Assembly (NCBI RefSeq): GCF_004791025.1
Contig: NZ_SRUO01000021.1
Coordinates: 44,265-108,264 of the forward strand
DNA length: 64,000 nt
DNA from: Mesorhizobium sp. M4B.F.Ca.ET.203.01.1.1
GTDB lineage: Bacteria > Pseudomonadota > Alphaproteobacteria > Rhizobiales > Rhizobiaceae
Reading direction: 5' to 3'
Under the pieces are notes generated by a model, which worked only from the letters and a program-made list of their open reading frames with translations, was not told the DNA's origin and ran no database searches. This document shows positions 26,946-35,311 of the stretch, piece by piece (positions within the stretch are counted from its first letter, which is position 1; every line of letters starts with the position of its first letter). A program made the position numbers and the translations under genes.

Positions 26946-27971
26946 ATGGATGACCTCTCTCGCGACGCTTACGCAGTACTCCTGCCCGCCTTTGACAAGG
27001 TTGAGTTCACACAAGCGTCGACGTCTTTCTTCACTGCCGGCGGCGTCGCTTCCCTTCTCGGTTCGACGCGCGAAGAATATGTGGCGCGGCGCATGTCGCC
27101 GGCCAGGCAGCAATCGGAAACGCCGCAGCTTCTCCTGGACTACCACGACCGTGCGCGGGCGCTTGCTGGCGACGTGCTGGTCGCAATCGATTACGAACTG
27201 GGAGGTGTCCACCGCCTCCACAACCTCGGACCCCAGCTTCCTCATCCGCGCGAAGTTCTGGAGATGAAGGAGACCGAGATCGAGCACTTCGGGGCAGAGG
27301 CCGCTCGCGCCGCCAGGTCCTGCGGCATCAACTTCTTCCTGGCGCCCGTCGTCGATCTGGTGACCGGAAGCAACCCGTGGCTGCGTGACCGCACCTTTTC
27401 CGCGGATAGCGACCTGGTCAGTCGCGCCGCGTCGGCATTCATTAGAGGCGTTCAGAACCAGGGAGTTGCGGCAACAGCAAAGCACTTTCCCGGGCATCCC
27501 CATGTGCCGGCCGACCCGCACGACAGCGCGACTGTGACGGTCACTGCTTCGCTGGAGCAGCTGAAACCCAATCTAAAGTGCTTCGACGCGGCCATTGCAG
27601 CAGGTGTGTGCGCCATCATGACCGGGCCCATACCGGTCGATGCAATCGATTCGTCCGAGCCTTCGTCGACTTCGGCAAAGGTAGTCGCGATGCTTCGCGG
27701 CGCCCACAGGTTCCGTGGCCTGATCGTCTCGGACGATCTCGATCTGCCCGGAACGTTGCGCGGCCGCACGGTTCCGGAAACCGCGGTGGCGTCGCTCAAA
27801 GCCGGCGTCGACCTTCTCCTGTTGGCGGGCGGGCCTCAGGTCGATGATGTGGCAAACAGTATCATCGCCAGTGTCCGCGCCGGCAAACTCGAACGAGACG
27901 TCGTTGCCCGTTCGGCGAGCGCGGTGCGCCGTCTGGCCGCGGATTCTGATCGGTCCTTGCAGGCTGCCTGA
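26946..27971 (+). CDS. Glycoside hydrolase family 3 N-terminal-domain protein (beta-N-acetylhexosaminidase/NagZ-like)
   Basis: Single-domain GH3 enzyme of 341 aa, the usual NagZ size. The segment AATAKHFPGHPHVPADPHDS carries the conserved Lys-His and catalytic His region. VSDDLDLPG carries the nucleophile Asp. No signal peptide is seen, so it acts in the cytoplasm. Lying between a dehydrogenase and a phosphatase, it more likely cleaves an imported glycoside or amino-sugar conjugate than recycles peptidoglycan. The start ATG at 26946 has AGGACTG upstream. Confidence 0.88.
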   Translation: MDDLSRDAYAVLLPAFDKVEFTQASTSFFTAGGVASLLGSTREEYVARRMSPARQQSETPQLLLDYHDRARALAGDVLVAIDYELGGVHRLHNLGPQLPHPREVLEMKETEIEHFGAEAARAARSCGINFFLAPVVDLVTGSNPWLRDRTFSADSDLVSRAASAFIRGVQNQGVAATAKHFPGHPHVPADPHDSATVTVTASLEQLKPNLKCFDAAIAAGVCAIMTGPIPVDAIDSSEPSSTSAKVVAMLRGAHRFRGLIVSDDLDLPGTLRGRTVPETAVASLKAGVDLLLLAGGPQVDDVANSIIASVRAGKLERDVVARSASAVRRLAADSDRSLQAA

Positions 27972-28120
27972 GCAACCACCGGTGCAAATGCGCATGCTTT
28001 TGCCGGATGCGATCGCTCGGTGCTGTTCTAGACAGATTAAAGTCGCGCGCCCAGAAATTCGGTCTCGATCCGGCGTTCGACCCAAGCGGCGGCCGCATCG
28101 ACCAAATGGAGATGGAACCC

Positions 28121-28912
28121 ATGTCAAAGCTCCCGGACTCATCCTTCCTGCACCATCTGGCCGATTTGGCGGATGCCGAGACCCTGCCCCGCTATCTGGT
28201 TGACCTCGCCGTAGAGACCAAGGTGAAGGCCGGATACAGGTTCGATCCGGTTACGGAGGCAGATCGCGAGGCTGAAATCGCGTTGCGCGCCGCCATAGTG
28301 AAAGAGTTTCCGGACCACGCCGTACTCGGCGAGGAATTCGGCGAGACGGGCGGCGGCAGCGACTGGCGATGGGTCCTAGATCCCGTTGACGGAACGCGAC
28401 CTTTCATCTGCGGCATTCCGGTCTGGGGGACGCTCATAGGTCTAACCAATCGCGGCCACGCCGAGATGGGGATGCTCAGCCAGCCCTATATCGGCGAACG
28501 GTTTTGGGCCGACGCAACGGGCGCATGGCGCCAGCGCGCCGGCGAGCGAAAGGCGCTCAAGACGCGCAACATCGACAACCTTTCCGACGCCATTCTTCAC
28601 ACCAACTCGCCCGAGCATTTTCATGGTGATCTCAAGGCTGGTTTCGAGCGGCTGAACAGCGCGGTAAAGATGACCCGGTATGGCGGCGAATGCTACGCCT
28701 TCGCAATGCTGGCCGCGGGCCGGATCGATCTGTCGCTCGAGCCCTCCCTGCAGCCCTACGACATTGTCGCGCTGATACCGATCATCGAGAAAGCGGGCGG
28801 CGTCGTCACACGTATCGACGGTGGCCGCGCCGAAGAGGGAGGGCCGGTCTTGGCCTCAGCCACGCCTGCGCTGCATCGCTTGGCGCTGAATGAGCTTGTC
28901 GGCACGGCGTAG
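28121..28912 (+). CDS. Inositol-monophosphatase-family phosphatase, histidinol-phosphatase (HisN)-like
   Basis: Mg-dependent phosphatase of 263 aa. Metal-binding motifs are LGEEFGET, then WVLDPVDGTRPFICG, and the C-terminal LQPYDIVALIPIIEKAGG. The PYD-plus-PI-E form is characteristic of HisN-type members rather than SuhB. The ATG at 28121 lies in a context (TGGAACCC-ATGTC) shared with the isomerase gene at 23477. The third gene of the local plus-strand set; it probably dephosphorylates a sugar or polyol intermediate, since no histidine genes are nearby. Confidence 0.88.
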   Translation: MSKLPDSSFLHHLADLADAETLPRYLVDLAVETKVKAGYRFDPVTEADREAEIALRAAIVKEFPDHAVLGEEFGETGGGSDWRWVLDPVDGTRPFICGIPVWGTLIGLTNRGHAEMGMLSQPYIGERFWADATGAWRQRAGERKALKTRNIDNLSDAILHTNSPEHFHGDLKAGFERLNSAVKMTRYGGECYAFAMLAAGRIDLSLEPSLQPYDIVALIPIIEKAGGVVTRIDGGRAEEGGPVLASATPALHRLALNELVGTA

Positions 28913-28966
28913 GCCGGCTTCACGAATAGTGTCAGACGACCGCCTCGTACCGTCAAGGCTTCGAGA

Positions 28967-29836
28967 CTACATCTGGATCATATCGGACCCATCCCCGAGG
29001 TACTGTAGCACCTCCCTGGGAATGCTCGGATCACCTCTGTCGATCACTGTAAGCTCCTTGAGGTGACGGCGCTGGAGCAGGCCCGGCCCCTTGTAGTGCA
29101 AAGCGACCTTCGTTGAGTAGGGTTGACGAAAGGCATTGGCCGCGATGCCGCTGGCAATGCCGAACATGAACCGCTTGGCGTTTCGCTTGACCTGGGCATA
29201 GACGCCGAAGGTGAGCTCGTTGCTCTGAATCCCTTCGAAATCGGCTGTGAACAGCCTGTCCGCCACAGGGAAACTAAAGCCATAGTACTTAAAGACATAT
29301 TCGGTTTTCCCCGGCTTATCGAAGCTCGGAAACCGCTCAATATAGTAATGCTGCAGAAATTTATCTGGTCTATACAGGCAGAACGCCGATTTTAGAATGA
29401 AACCCTTATAGATCGAGGAAAACTGGTAGCGATCATAAACGCCCAGGATCTCGGAATCCTGCACGGTGCTATCAAAAACAATGTTGGAAAGAAAATTCAC
29501 AAACTCAGGCAGATGCCGGGCAGTGGACATCGCATGAAAAAAATTACCGTCGATCAACGTCCGAAATTCCTCCGGGTTGGAGAAAAGGATCGGAACGCTC
29601 AGTCCGAAGAAATTCGCGATCGTGCGCAGATTGGCGCTCGATGGCACATGGGCGCCGGACAAATATTTGTTAAATTGTTGCCGGTTGACGTTTAATTTGC
29701 GACAAACGGCTGCCACAGACCCGTGACGGTCGCAAAGGGTTCTCAAATTCGCCGCAAGCGCAGCATTCTCCCCTGCGAGGTGGTTCAATCTGGCGGCCTT
29801 CCCCAGTGACGCGAATAGACGCTCTGTGTACGCCAC
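28967..29836 (-). CDS. XRE-type helix-turn-helix regulator with C-terminal sensor region
   Basis: Protein of 289 aa. The N-terminal 75 residues hold a Cro/CI-type helix-turn-helix (SVAAVCRKLNVNRQQFNKYL, then SANLRTIANFFGLSVPILF). The rest (about 90-289) is of no family I recognise, but it is rich in aromatic residues and probably senses an effector. It is divergent from the Gfo/Idh/MocA gene at 29,920 with an 83-base gap, so it may control that gene. Confidence 0.82.
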   Translation of the reverse strand: MAYTERLFASLGKAARLNHLAGENAALAANLRTLCDRHGSVAAVCRKLNVNRQQFNKYLSGAHVPSSANLRTIANFFGLSVPILFSNPEEFRTLIDGNFFHAMSTARHLPEFVNFLSNIVFDSTVQDSEILGVYDRYQFSSIYKGFILKSAFCLYRPDKFLQHYYIERFPSFDKPGKTEYVFKYYGFSFPVADRLFTADFEGIQSNELTFGVYAQVKRNAKRFMFGIASGIAANAFRQPYSTKVALHYKGPGLLQRRHLKELTVIDRGDPSIPREVLQYLGDGSDMIQM

Positions 29837-29919
29837 TTTAATTCAGAACTCAATCAGATGCGAAGTTGGCTCCGCGACGCGAATTCGCCCATACTTGGAC
29901 CGAATAAGGAGCTCCCGGC

Positions 29920-30915
29920 ATGGCAACTCACGGCAAGACGGGGTGGTCGGTTATGGGTACCGGCACCATCGCCACGGAGCAGATGGTCGCCGGGATCAGG
30001 GCGCAAGGGCATACTCCCTTGTGGGTGGTCAGTCGACGCAAACTGGATGCCGCGCATTTCGCCCAGGACTTGGATATCCCACAGTGGACAACCAACTTGT
30101 CAAGTGCCCTTGGCGACCCTGACGTCGAGTTCATCTATGTCAGTGCCCGAATACAGCGGCGGGCGCATTACATCACAGCCGCGGCGCAGGCTGGCAAGAA
30201 CGTCCTTTGCGACGGTCCCATCTCCGAAAGCAGCAAGATGGCAGCCGCCCTGGTGCGCGTGTGCGATACAGCCGGCATCGTTCTTGCCGTGCATCACCCG
30301 TTCCGGGCTTCGGCGATCCACCAGACGATGCGCAGGTTGATCGTCGACGGCGAAATCGGCAAGGTGCAGTCGATCCTTATCACGCGCGAGGGACCATACA
30401 AGCCAACAGCCAAGCGCAGGAAAGACGATCTCGACGGCGACAGCGACATCTATCTCGACATGTCCGTCGACGACATCGACCTGGCTAGATTCCTCACGGG
30501 CGCAGAGCCTCAGGAAGTTTCCGCCCTCGGTGCGAATGAAGGCGGTGCTCCCAACCAGATTTCTTATGCATTCAAGCTCGACGATGGCAGCTTATTTCAA
30601 TCGTTCGAGAGTTTCGCGATCATCGACATGGAAAGCATGGTCGTGGTCGCCGGCGATCGCGGCACTCTGATCGCTCATGGCACGCTGAACGGTAAGGCTT
30701 CGGGCACGCTCATGCGACGGCATGGAGCCAAGAATGAGCTCGTTCCTGTTCGTGACGGCGACTCCCACGTCGCGACTGTCGAGGATTTCGTCAGCGCAGG
30801 GGACCGAAAGATGTCCTGGCTGGCGCGAGGGTCGGATAACATCGCCGCCCTGCGGGCCGCCGAGGCGGTGGCCGCGGCATCTACAAAGCGCCGAACGATC
30901 GCACTTCGGCCGTAA
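29920..30915 (+). CDS. Gfo/Idh/MocA-family oxidoreductase
   Basis: NAD(P)-dependent dehydrogenase of 331 aa. The Rossmann start WSVMGTGTIATEQMVAGIRA is present, but the usual EKP is replaced by KNVLCDGPISESS, so the catalytic Lys of that motif is missing. The second domain has DIYLDMSVDDIDLARFLTG, matching the family's conserved Asp. The start has AATAAGGAGCTC upstream. It is only distantly similar to the paralogue at 25,711. The missing Lys could mean an altered activity. Confidence 0.88.
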   Translation: MATHGKTGWSVMGTGTIATEQMVAGIRAQGHTPLWVVSRRKLDAAHFAQDLDIPQWTTNLSSALGDPDVEFIYVSARIQRRAHYITAAAQAGKNVLCDGPISESSKMAAALVRVCDTAGIVLAVHHPFRASAIHQTMRRLIVDGEIGKVQSILITREGPYKPTAKRRKDDLDGDSDIYLDMSVDDIDLARFLTGAEPQEVSALGANEGGAPNQISYAFKLDDGSLFQSFESFAIIDMESMVVVAGDRGTLIAHGTLNGKASGTLMRRHGAKNELVPVRDGDSHVATVEDFVSAGDRKMSWLARGSDNIAALRAAEAVAAASTKRRTIALRP

Positions 30916-30982
30916 CCTGCAGAACCCGGCTGTCGAAATGACAGCCAAGCAGGTAGCTCCGCCGATCACTCGCTCCCGAAGC

Positions 30983-31810
30983 TCAGGCGGGCATCTTCCC
31001 TTCATACCCCATAGCGCGTGATATCTGGTCGGCGATCTCGGCAACGCGCCTGCCTGTCGAGGGAATATCCTCGTCGGTGACGCGCGCGATCGGCCCGCTG
31101 ATGCTGATCGCACCGAGCGGGCGTCCGGCTTCATCGTAAACAGGGGCCCCGATACAGCGGCCACCTATCGCCGACTCTTCGTTGTCGACCGCATAGCCCC
31201 GCTCCCGTATAAGCGGGAATTCGCCACGCAGCTGGTCCAGGGTGATAAGGGTATTTTGGGTGTAGCGGGGTAACCCCGACGCCTTGATGAGCCTGTTGAC
31301 TTCATGCGCATCCAGCCAGGCGAGTATGGACTTTCCCAAGGAGCTGGCGTGCCACGGATTCGTCACGCCGACTGACGCCCCCTGACGCAAGGTTTGCATG
31401 GCCTCGATACAGTCCACGACAACGAGCTCATCGCGCAGCCAGAGAGCGAAGCTGACCGTTTCGTTAAACTGCTCGTGCAGGGTTTCGAGATAGGGACGGG
31501 CTACGGTTCGTACATCCCTTCTATGGAGGGATTTCTGCCCCAGAATATAGAGCCCGATGCCCAGGACATAGCGGTTGCCGTTTACCTTAGCGATAAGGCC
31601 ATGACCGACAAGACTGGAGACATAGCGCGACGTGGTTGGCTGGCCTAGCCCGACCTCGCGGGCAATCATCGACAGCGACATCGGCTGGTCCGCCCGTTCG
31701 AGAACGCGCAGAACGGCAACCGCCCGATCGACGGCGTCGAAACGGGCACTCTTCTGCTCAGCGGTGGCAAGGTCGGTGGGCAAGATCGCTCCGGCGAATC
31801 TCCATGACAA
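30983..31810 (-). CDS. IclR-family transcriptional regulator
   Basis: Regulator of 275 aa. The N-terminal winged helix (ADQPMSLSMIAREVGLGQ, then TTSRYVSSLVGHGLI) is followed by the effector domain (VARPYLETLHEQFNETVSFA, GASVGVTNPWHASSLGKSIL, and GGRCIGAPVYDEAGRPLGAI). The probable start is a TTG at 31808-31810, after AGAGGGCGA; another in-frame TTG lies further in. It ends the minus-strand peptide-type importer operon by position and probably controls it, or the DHDPS-family gene at its head. Confidence 0.92.
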   Translation of the reverse strand: MSWRFAGAILPTDLATAEQKSARFDAVDRAVAVLRVLERADQPMSLSMIAREVGLGQPTTSRYVSSLVGHGLIAKVNGNRYVLGIGLYILGQKSLHRRDVRTVARPYLETLHEQFNETVSFALWLRDELVVVDCIEAMQTLRQGASVGVTNPWHASSLGKSILAWLDAHEVNRLIKASGLPRYTQNTLITLDQLRGEFPLIRERGYAVDNEESAIGGRCIGAPVYDEAGRPLGAISISGPIARVTDEDIPSTGRRVAEIADQISRAMGYEGKMPA

Positions 31811-31843
31811 TCGCCCTCTTGGTGCTCCAAGAAGAGGTTGCCG

Positions 31844-33427
31844 TCAATTAAGGCGCGGCGCGGCTTCCAACAACATCCTCGTGTAACGATGCTGCGGCGA
31901 ATGGAGGACTTCGCTCGTTCGCCCGGCCTCAACGATGTTTCCGTCCTTCATGATTATGATGGACTGTGCAATTTCCGAGACCAGCGGCAGGTTGTGCGTT
32001 ATGAACAACATCGCAAGGCCATCCTTTTTCAGATCGAGCAGAAGCTCGACGACCGCAGCCTGCACAGACACGTCGAGAGCCGAGGTAATCTCATCACAAA
32101 CCAGGAGCTTCGGTTTCAACGCCAGCGCCCGGGCCACCGCGACGCGCTGACGCTCGCCTCCGGACAGATCCGCGGGATAGAGGTCGATTACTCTTTGCGG
32201 CAGTCGAACGCGGTCGAGCAGCGACCGGACCTCCGCGCCGATCCTCGTCTTGTCTGTCATCCCGGTCAGGCTAACGGCGCGGGCAATGCTTTGAGCAATC
32301 GATTCCTTGGGGTTGAGTGAGCGGTCAGGGTTCTGAAACACGATCTGCATGGCACCCAGATCAGCTTTGGAGCGGCTCGACACGGCGAAGGGCATCGAAT
32401 GGCCTTCGAACAACAAGGTGCCGGTGGCATTGCCATGCAAACCCGTCACGCACCGGCCTGTCGTGGTCTTGCCGCTGCCGCTGCCGCCGACCAGCCCTAC
32501 GCATTCGCCTCTGCCGACCGAGAATGAGATACCGTGGACGACCTCAACGTTGCCATGCGAGGCGCGCAGGTTCTTCACCTCGAGGACGTTCTGGAATTCA
32601 AGGGCGCTGTCGGTCGTATCATCTGCCGCAGGACCTGGGCTCTCGGCCACCAGTCGCGGTATGGCGTCGAGCAGCATGCGTGTATAATCGTCGCGCGGCT
32701 CAGCAAACACCTGCTTGCGGCCGCCCTGCTCGACAATCCTGCCAGAAAGCATGACCGCCACCCGGTCGGCGACGACGTTCACAACCGCAAGGTCATGGGT
32801 TACGTAGACCACGCTGGCGTTGCTGGACTTGACCAGCCTGGCGATGAGTTCAAGGATCGTCTGCTGGGTCGAGACGTCCAGGCCCGTCGTTGGCTCGTCC
32901 ATCACGATCACCTGCGGAGACGTCATAAAGGCCATCGCAATGGCGATGCGTTGAAGTTGTCCGCCGCTCAACTCGAAGGGATAGCGTTTCAAAAACCGTT
33001 CATCATTGGGGAGGTCTACGTTGCGCAGAGCCTCGGCCAGCAACTGCTTCAGGCCAGGCCCCGAGTGACCATGCGCGGCAAGAAGCTCGGCCATTTGCTT
33101 GCCGATGGACATTCGCGGGCTGAAGCTGGTGGTCGGATTCTGTGGAACCAGTGAGACCTTGCCGCCCTGAAAGGCGCGCCTCTCGCGCCCCGAAAGCGAG
33201 AGGATGTCGGTACCGCCAATCGTTATCTTGCCCGACGAAATGCGCATTCCCGGTCGCGCAAAGCCAAGCAAGCTCAGCGCGACAGAGGTCTTGCCCGATC
33301 CCGACTCGCCGATGATGGCCAGGACTTCGCCGCGTTTGACGGCAATGGATACGTCGCTGACGATTTCGCGGCCGCTGAGATCGTGCATGAAAAGCGATTG
33401 CACGACGAGCGGAATTGCTTCGGCCAT
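31844..33427 (-). CDS. Peptide-type ABC transporter, fused double ATP-binding protein (DppD-DppF type)
   Basis: Cytoplasmic ATPase of 527 aa with two complete nucleotide-binding domains. The first has GESGSGKTS, LSGGQLQRIAIAMAF and VIVMDEPTTGLD. The second (from about 285) has GGSGSGKTT, LSGGERQRVAVARAL and LLVCDEITSALD. Each carries a switch His (YVTHDLAVV and FITHNLPLV). Fused pairs of this type are common in rhizobial importers. The start is the ATG 33425-33427, one base before the stop of the DppC-like gene region, which makes coupling likely. Confidence 0.95.
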   Translation of the reverse strand: MAEAIPLVVQSLFMHDLSGREIVSDVSIAVKRGEVLAIIGESGSGKTSVALSLLGFARPGMRISSGKITIGGTDILSLSGRERRAFQGGKVSLVPQNPTTSFSPRMSIGKQMAELLAAHGHSGPGLKQLLAEALRNVDLPNDERFLKRYPFELSGGQLQRIAIAMAFMTSPQVIVMDEPTTGLDVSTQQTILELIARLVKSSNASVVYVTHDLAVVNVVADRVAVMLSGRIVEQGGRKQVFAEPRDDYTRMLLDAIPRLVAESPGPAADDTTDSALEFQNVLEVKNLRASHGNVEVVHGISFSVGRGECVGLVGGSGSGKTTTGRCVTGLHGNATGTLLFEGHSMPFAVSSRSKADLGAMQIVFQNPDRSLNPKESIAQSIARAVSLTGMTDKTRIGAEVRSLLDRVRLPQRVIDLYPADLSGGERQRVAVARALALKPKLLVCDEITSALDVSVQAAVVELLLDLKKDGLAMLFITHNLPLVSEIAQSIIIMKDGNIVEAGRTSEVLHSPQHRYTRMLLEAAPRLN

Positions 33428-33428
33428 T

Positions 33429-34259
33429 TCAAATCTCTTTCGAGCGACCAACCGAGCGCGCAAAGCTGTCGGTCAGAACGTTGACGGCAACGGAGAAGAC
33501 GGCAATCGCAAGCGCCGGTGCGATGGCGATCCATGGCGAGATGGTGATGCCGATTCGGTTTTCGCTGATCATCAGGCCCCAGTCGGCCGCCGGCGGCGGC
33601 AGGCCCAGACCCAGATAGCTGAGGGAGGCGTAAAGAATGATCGATCCGCAAAGCCGCACACCGAAGTCGGCTGTGACCGGCGTCAGCACGTTGGGAAGGA
33701 TGTCGAGGAAACAGATCGCCGTCCAGCTCTCTCCGCGGGCGAAAGCCGCCTCCACGTACTCGTTCTTGGAAATATCCATCGTGATCAAACGCACGATGCG
33801 GAAGATGCGGGGAGAATGCAGGATGACGATGCCGACTATGACTGTTGGGAGGCTGGGGCCGGTCGAGGCGAGAAGCACCAGGAGGAAGATGGCCGGCGGC
33901 AAGGCGTAGATGACATCGGATATTGCGATCAGCACGACATCGAGAGGCCCTCGCCGCAGCCCGGAATAGATGCCGAGGGGCACGGCCACGATATAGGCCG
34001 CGACCGTCGCGCTCAGCGCGACAACCAGAACCGTCCTGCCGCCATAGAGGAAACGGCTGAAAGTGTCGCGACCGAGGAAATCGGTTCCGAGCCAATGCTC
34101 TTGAGTTATGGGCGCGAACGGAGCGCCGACAATTTCATCAAAAGCGTAGGGGCTGAAATAGGGTCCAAGCGTTGCAAGGGCGACGATAATCAGGACCAGG
34201 ACCAGGGCGATGCGGGCGGCGGGCTTCGCCAGCGTAAGGCGCAGGACAGAGGTGGACAT
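33429..34259 (-). CDS. Peptide-type ABC transporter permease (DppC-like)
   Basis: Inner-membrane permease of 276 aa. It shows the DppC hallmarks: an N-terminal helix, then HWLGTDFLGRDTFSRFLYGG and the loop VEAAFARGESWTAICFLDIL. It lies 17 bases after the DppB-like gene and one base before the ATPase start. Confidence 0.94.
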   Translation of the reverse strand: MSTSVLRLTLAKPAARIALVLVLIIVALATLGPYFSPYAFDEIVGAPFAPITQEHWLGTDFLGRDTFSRFLYGGRTVLVVALSATVAAYIVAVPLGIYSGLRRGPLDVVLIAISDVIYALPPAIFLLVLLASTGPSLPTVIVGIVILHSPRIFRIVRLITMDISKNEYVEAAFARGESWTAICFLDILPNVLTPVTADFGVRLCGSIILYASLSYLGLGLPPPAADWGLMISENRIGITISPWIAIAPALAIAVFSVAVNVLTDSFARSVGRSKEI

Positions 34260-34276
34260 GGACCGATCTCCCCGGC

Positions 34277-35245
34277 TCAGTTCTTGCCGCTCGCTACGCG
34301 CAGCCTTGGGTTCAGGAGAAGGATAAGCGCTTCCGACACCAAGTTGATCAGCACGTAGGTGGCGGTGATAATCAGCGTGATGGCGAGCACTGTCGGCATG
34401 TCACGGTTGATCACCGCATCTGAAAGCGCGCTGCCGATTCCAGGCAGTTGGAAGACGGATTCTGTGACCACGACCCCACCTGCCAGCCAGGCCGCGTTCA
34501 ACGCGATCGTCTGAATGGTCGGCGTGATGGTGTTGGGAAGGACGTGCCATATCAACACCCGCGCTGGACTAATCCCGCGTAGCCGCACCATGTAGATGTA
34601 CTCGGCGCTCAGCACTTCGAGGGCCACTGCCCGAACCATGCGCACCACCTGCGCCAGTGTCGTGCCAAGCAGCGTCAGCACCGGCAAGATGAAGAGGCTG
34701 GATTGGGACGAAAGAGGCAGGCTGTCGTTGATCAGCGAGACCGGCGGCAACCAGCGCAAATAGACCGCGAAAAGCACGATCAACACTGTGCCAATGACGA
34801 ACTCAGGCAAGGCAACCGTGACGATGGTCGGAACGGATATCAGGTGATCCGCCAACCTGTCTTTGTAGATCGCCGCGACAATGCCGAGGACGAACGATAG
34901 CGGTATCAGCAGGAGCAGCGAGGTGACCGTCAGCACCATGGTGTTGACGGCTCTAGGCCCGATCGCTTCCCAGACCGGCCGGCCCGATGGGATTGATCGT
35001 CCAAAGTCGCCAGTGAGGGCGCCTTCGATCCAGCTGAAATATTGCACGACCGCAGGCCGATCCATGCCGAACTCGCGCCTGAGCGCCTCGACAGCGGAGG
35101 GGTCGGCCTTGGCGCCGAGTGCCGCGCGGGCGGGATCTCCCGGCAGATATTGAGTCGCGGTGAAGACAACGACCGAGACAGCAAATAGCGTGACGAAAGC
35201 CAGGACTATTCTTGTCAGCAGAAGCTGAAGCAATGGCTTGTTCAA
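34277..35245 (-). CDS. Peptide-type ABC transporter permease (DppB-like)
   Basis: Inner-membrane permease of 322 aa. The start LTRIVLAFVTLFAVSVVVF, the segment LPGDPARAALG and the C-terminal VVTESVFQLPGIGSALSDAV are typical of DppB. It follows the binding-protein gene after a strong hairpin and probably shares its transcript. Confidence 0.94.
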   Translation of the reverse strand: MNKPLLQLLLTRIVLAFVTLFAVSVVVFTATQYLPGDPARAALGAKADPSAVEALRREFGMDRPAVVQYFSWIEGALTGDFGRSIPSGRPVWEAIGPRAVNTMVLTVTSLLLLIPLSFVLGIVAAIYKDRLADHLISVPTIVTVALPEFVIGTVLIVLFAVYLRWLPPVSLINDSLPLSSQSSLFILPVLTLLGTTLAQVVRMVRAVALEVLSAEYIYMVRLRGISPARVLIWHVLPNTITPTIQTIALNAAWLAGGVVVTESVFQLPGIGSALSDAVINRDMPTVLAITLIITATYVLINLVSEALILLLNPRLRVASGKN

Positions 35246-35272
35246 GGGCTATCACTCTTCATATGAGAGGAA

Positions 35273-35303
35273 GCCGCCGTGGCCCGATCGGCGCCACGGC
35301 GGC
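35273..35303 (-). other. Strong intercistronic hairpin after binding-protein gene
   Basis: GCCGCCGTGGC (35273-35283) and GCCACGGCGGC (35293-35303) form a perfect 11-bp GC-rich stem with a 9-base loop. It lies in the gap between the binding-protein stop and the DppB-like start. There is no U-tract on the transcript side, so it is more likely an mRNA-stability element or partial attenuator than a full terminator. Confidence 0.6.
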
Positions 35304-35311
35304 CTTGCTGC

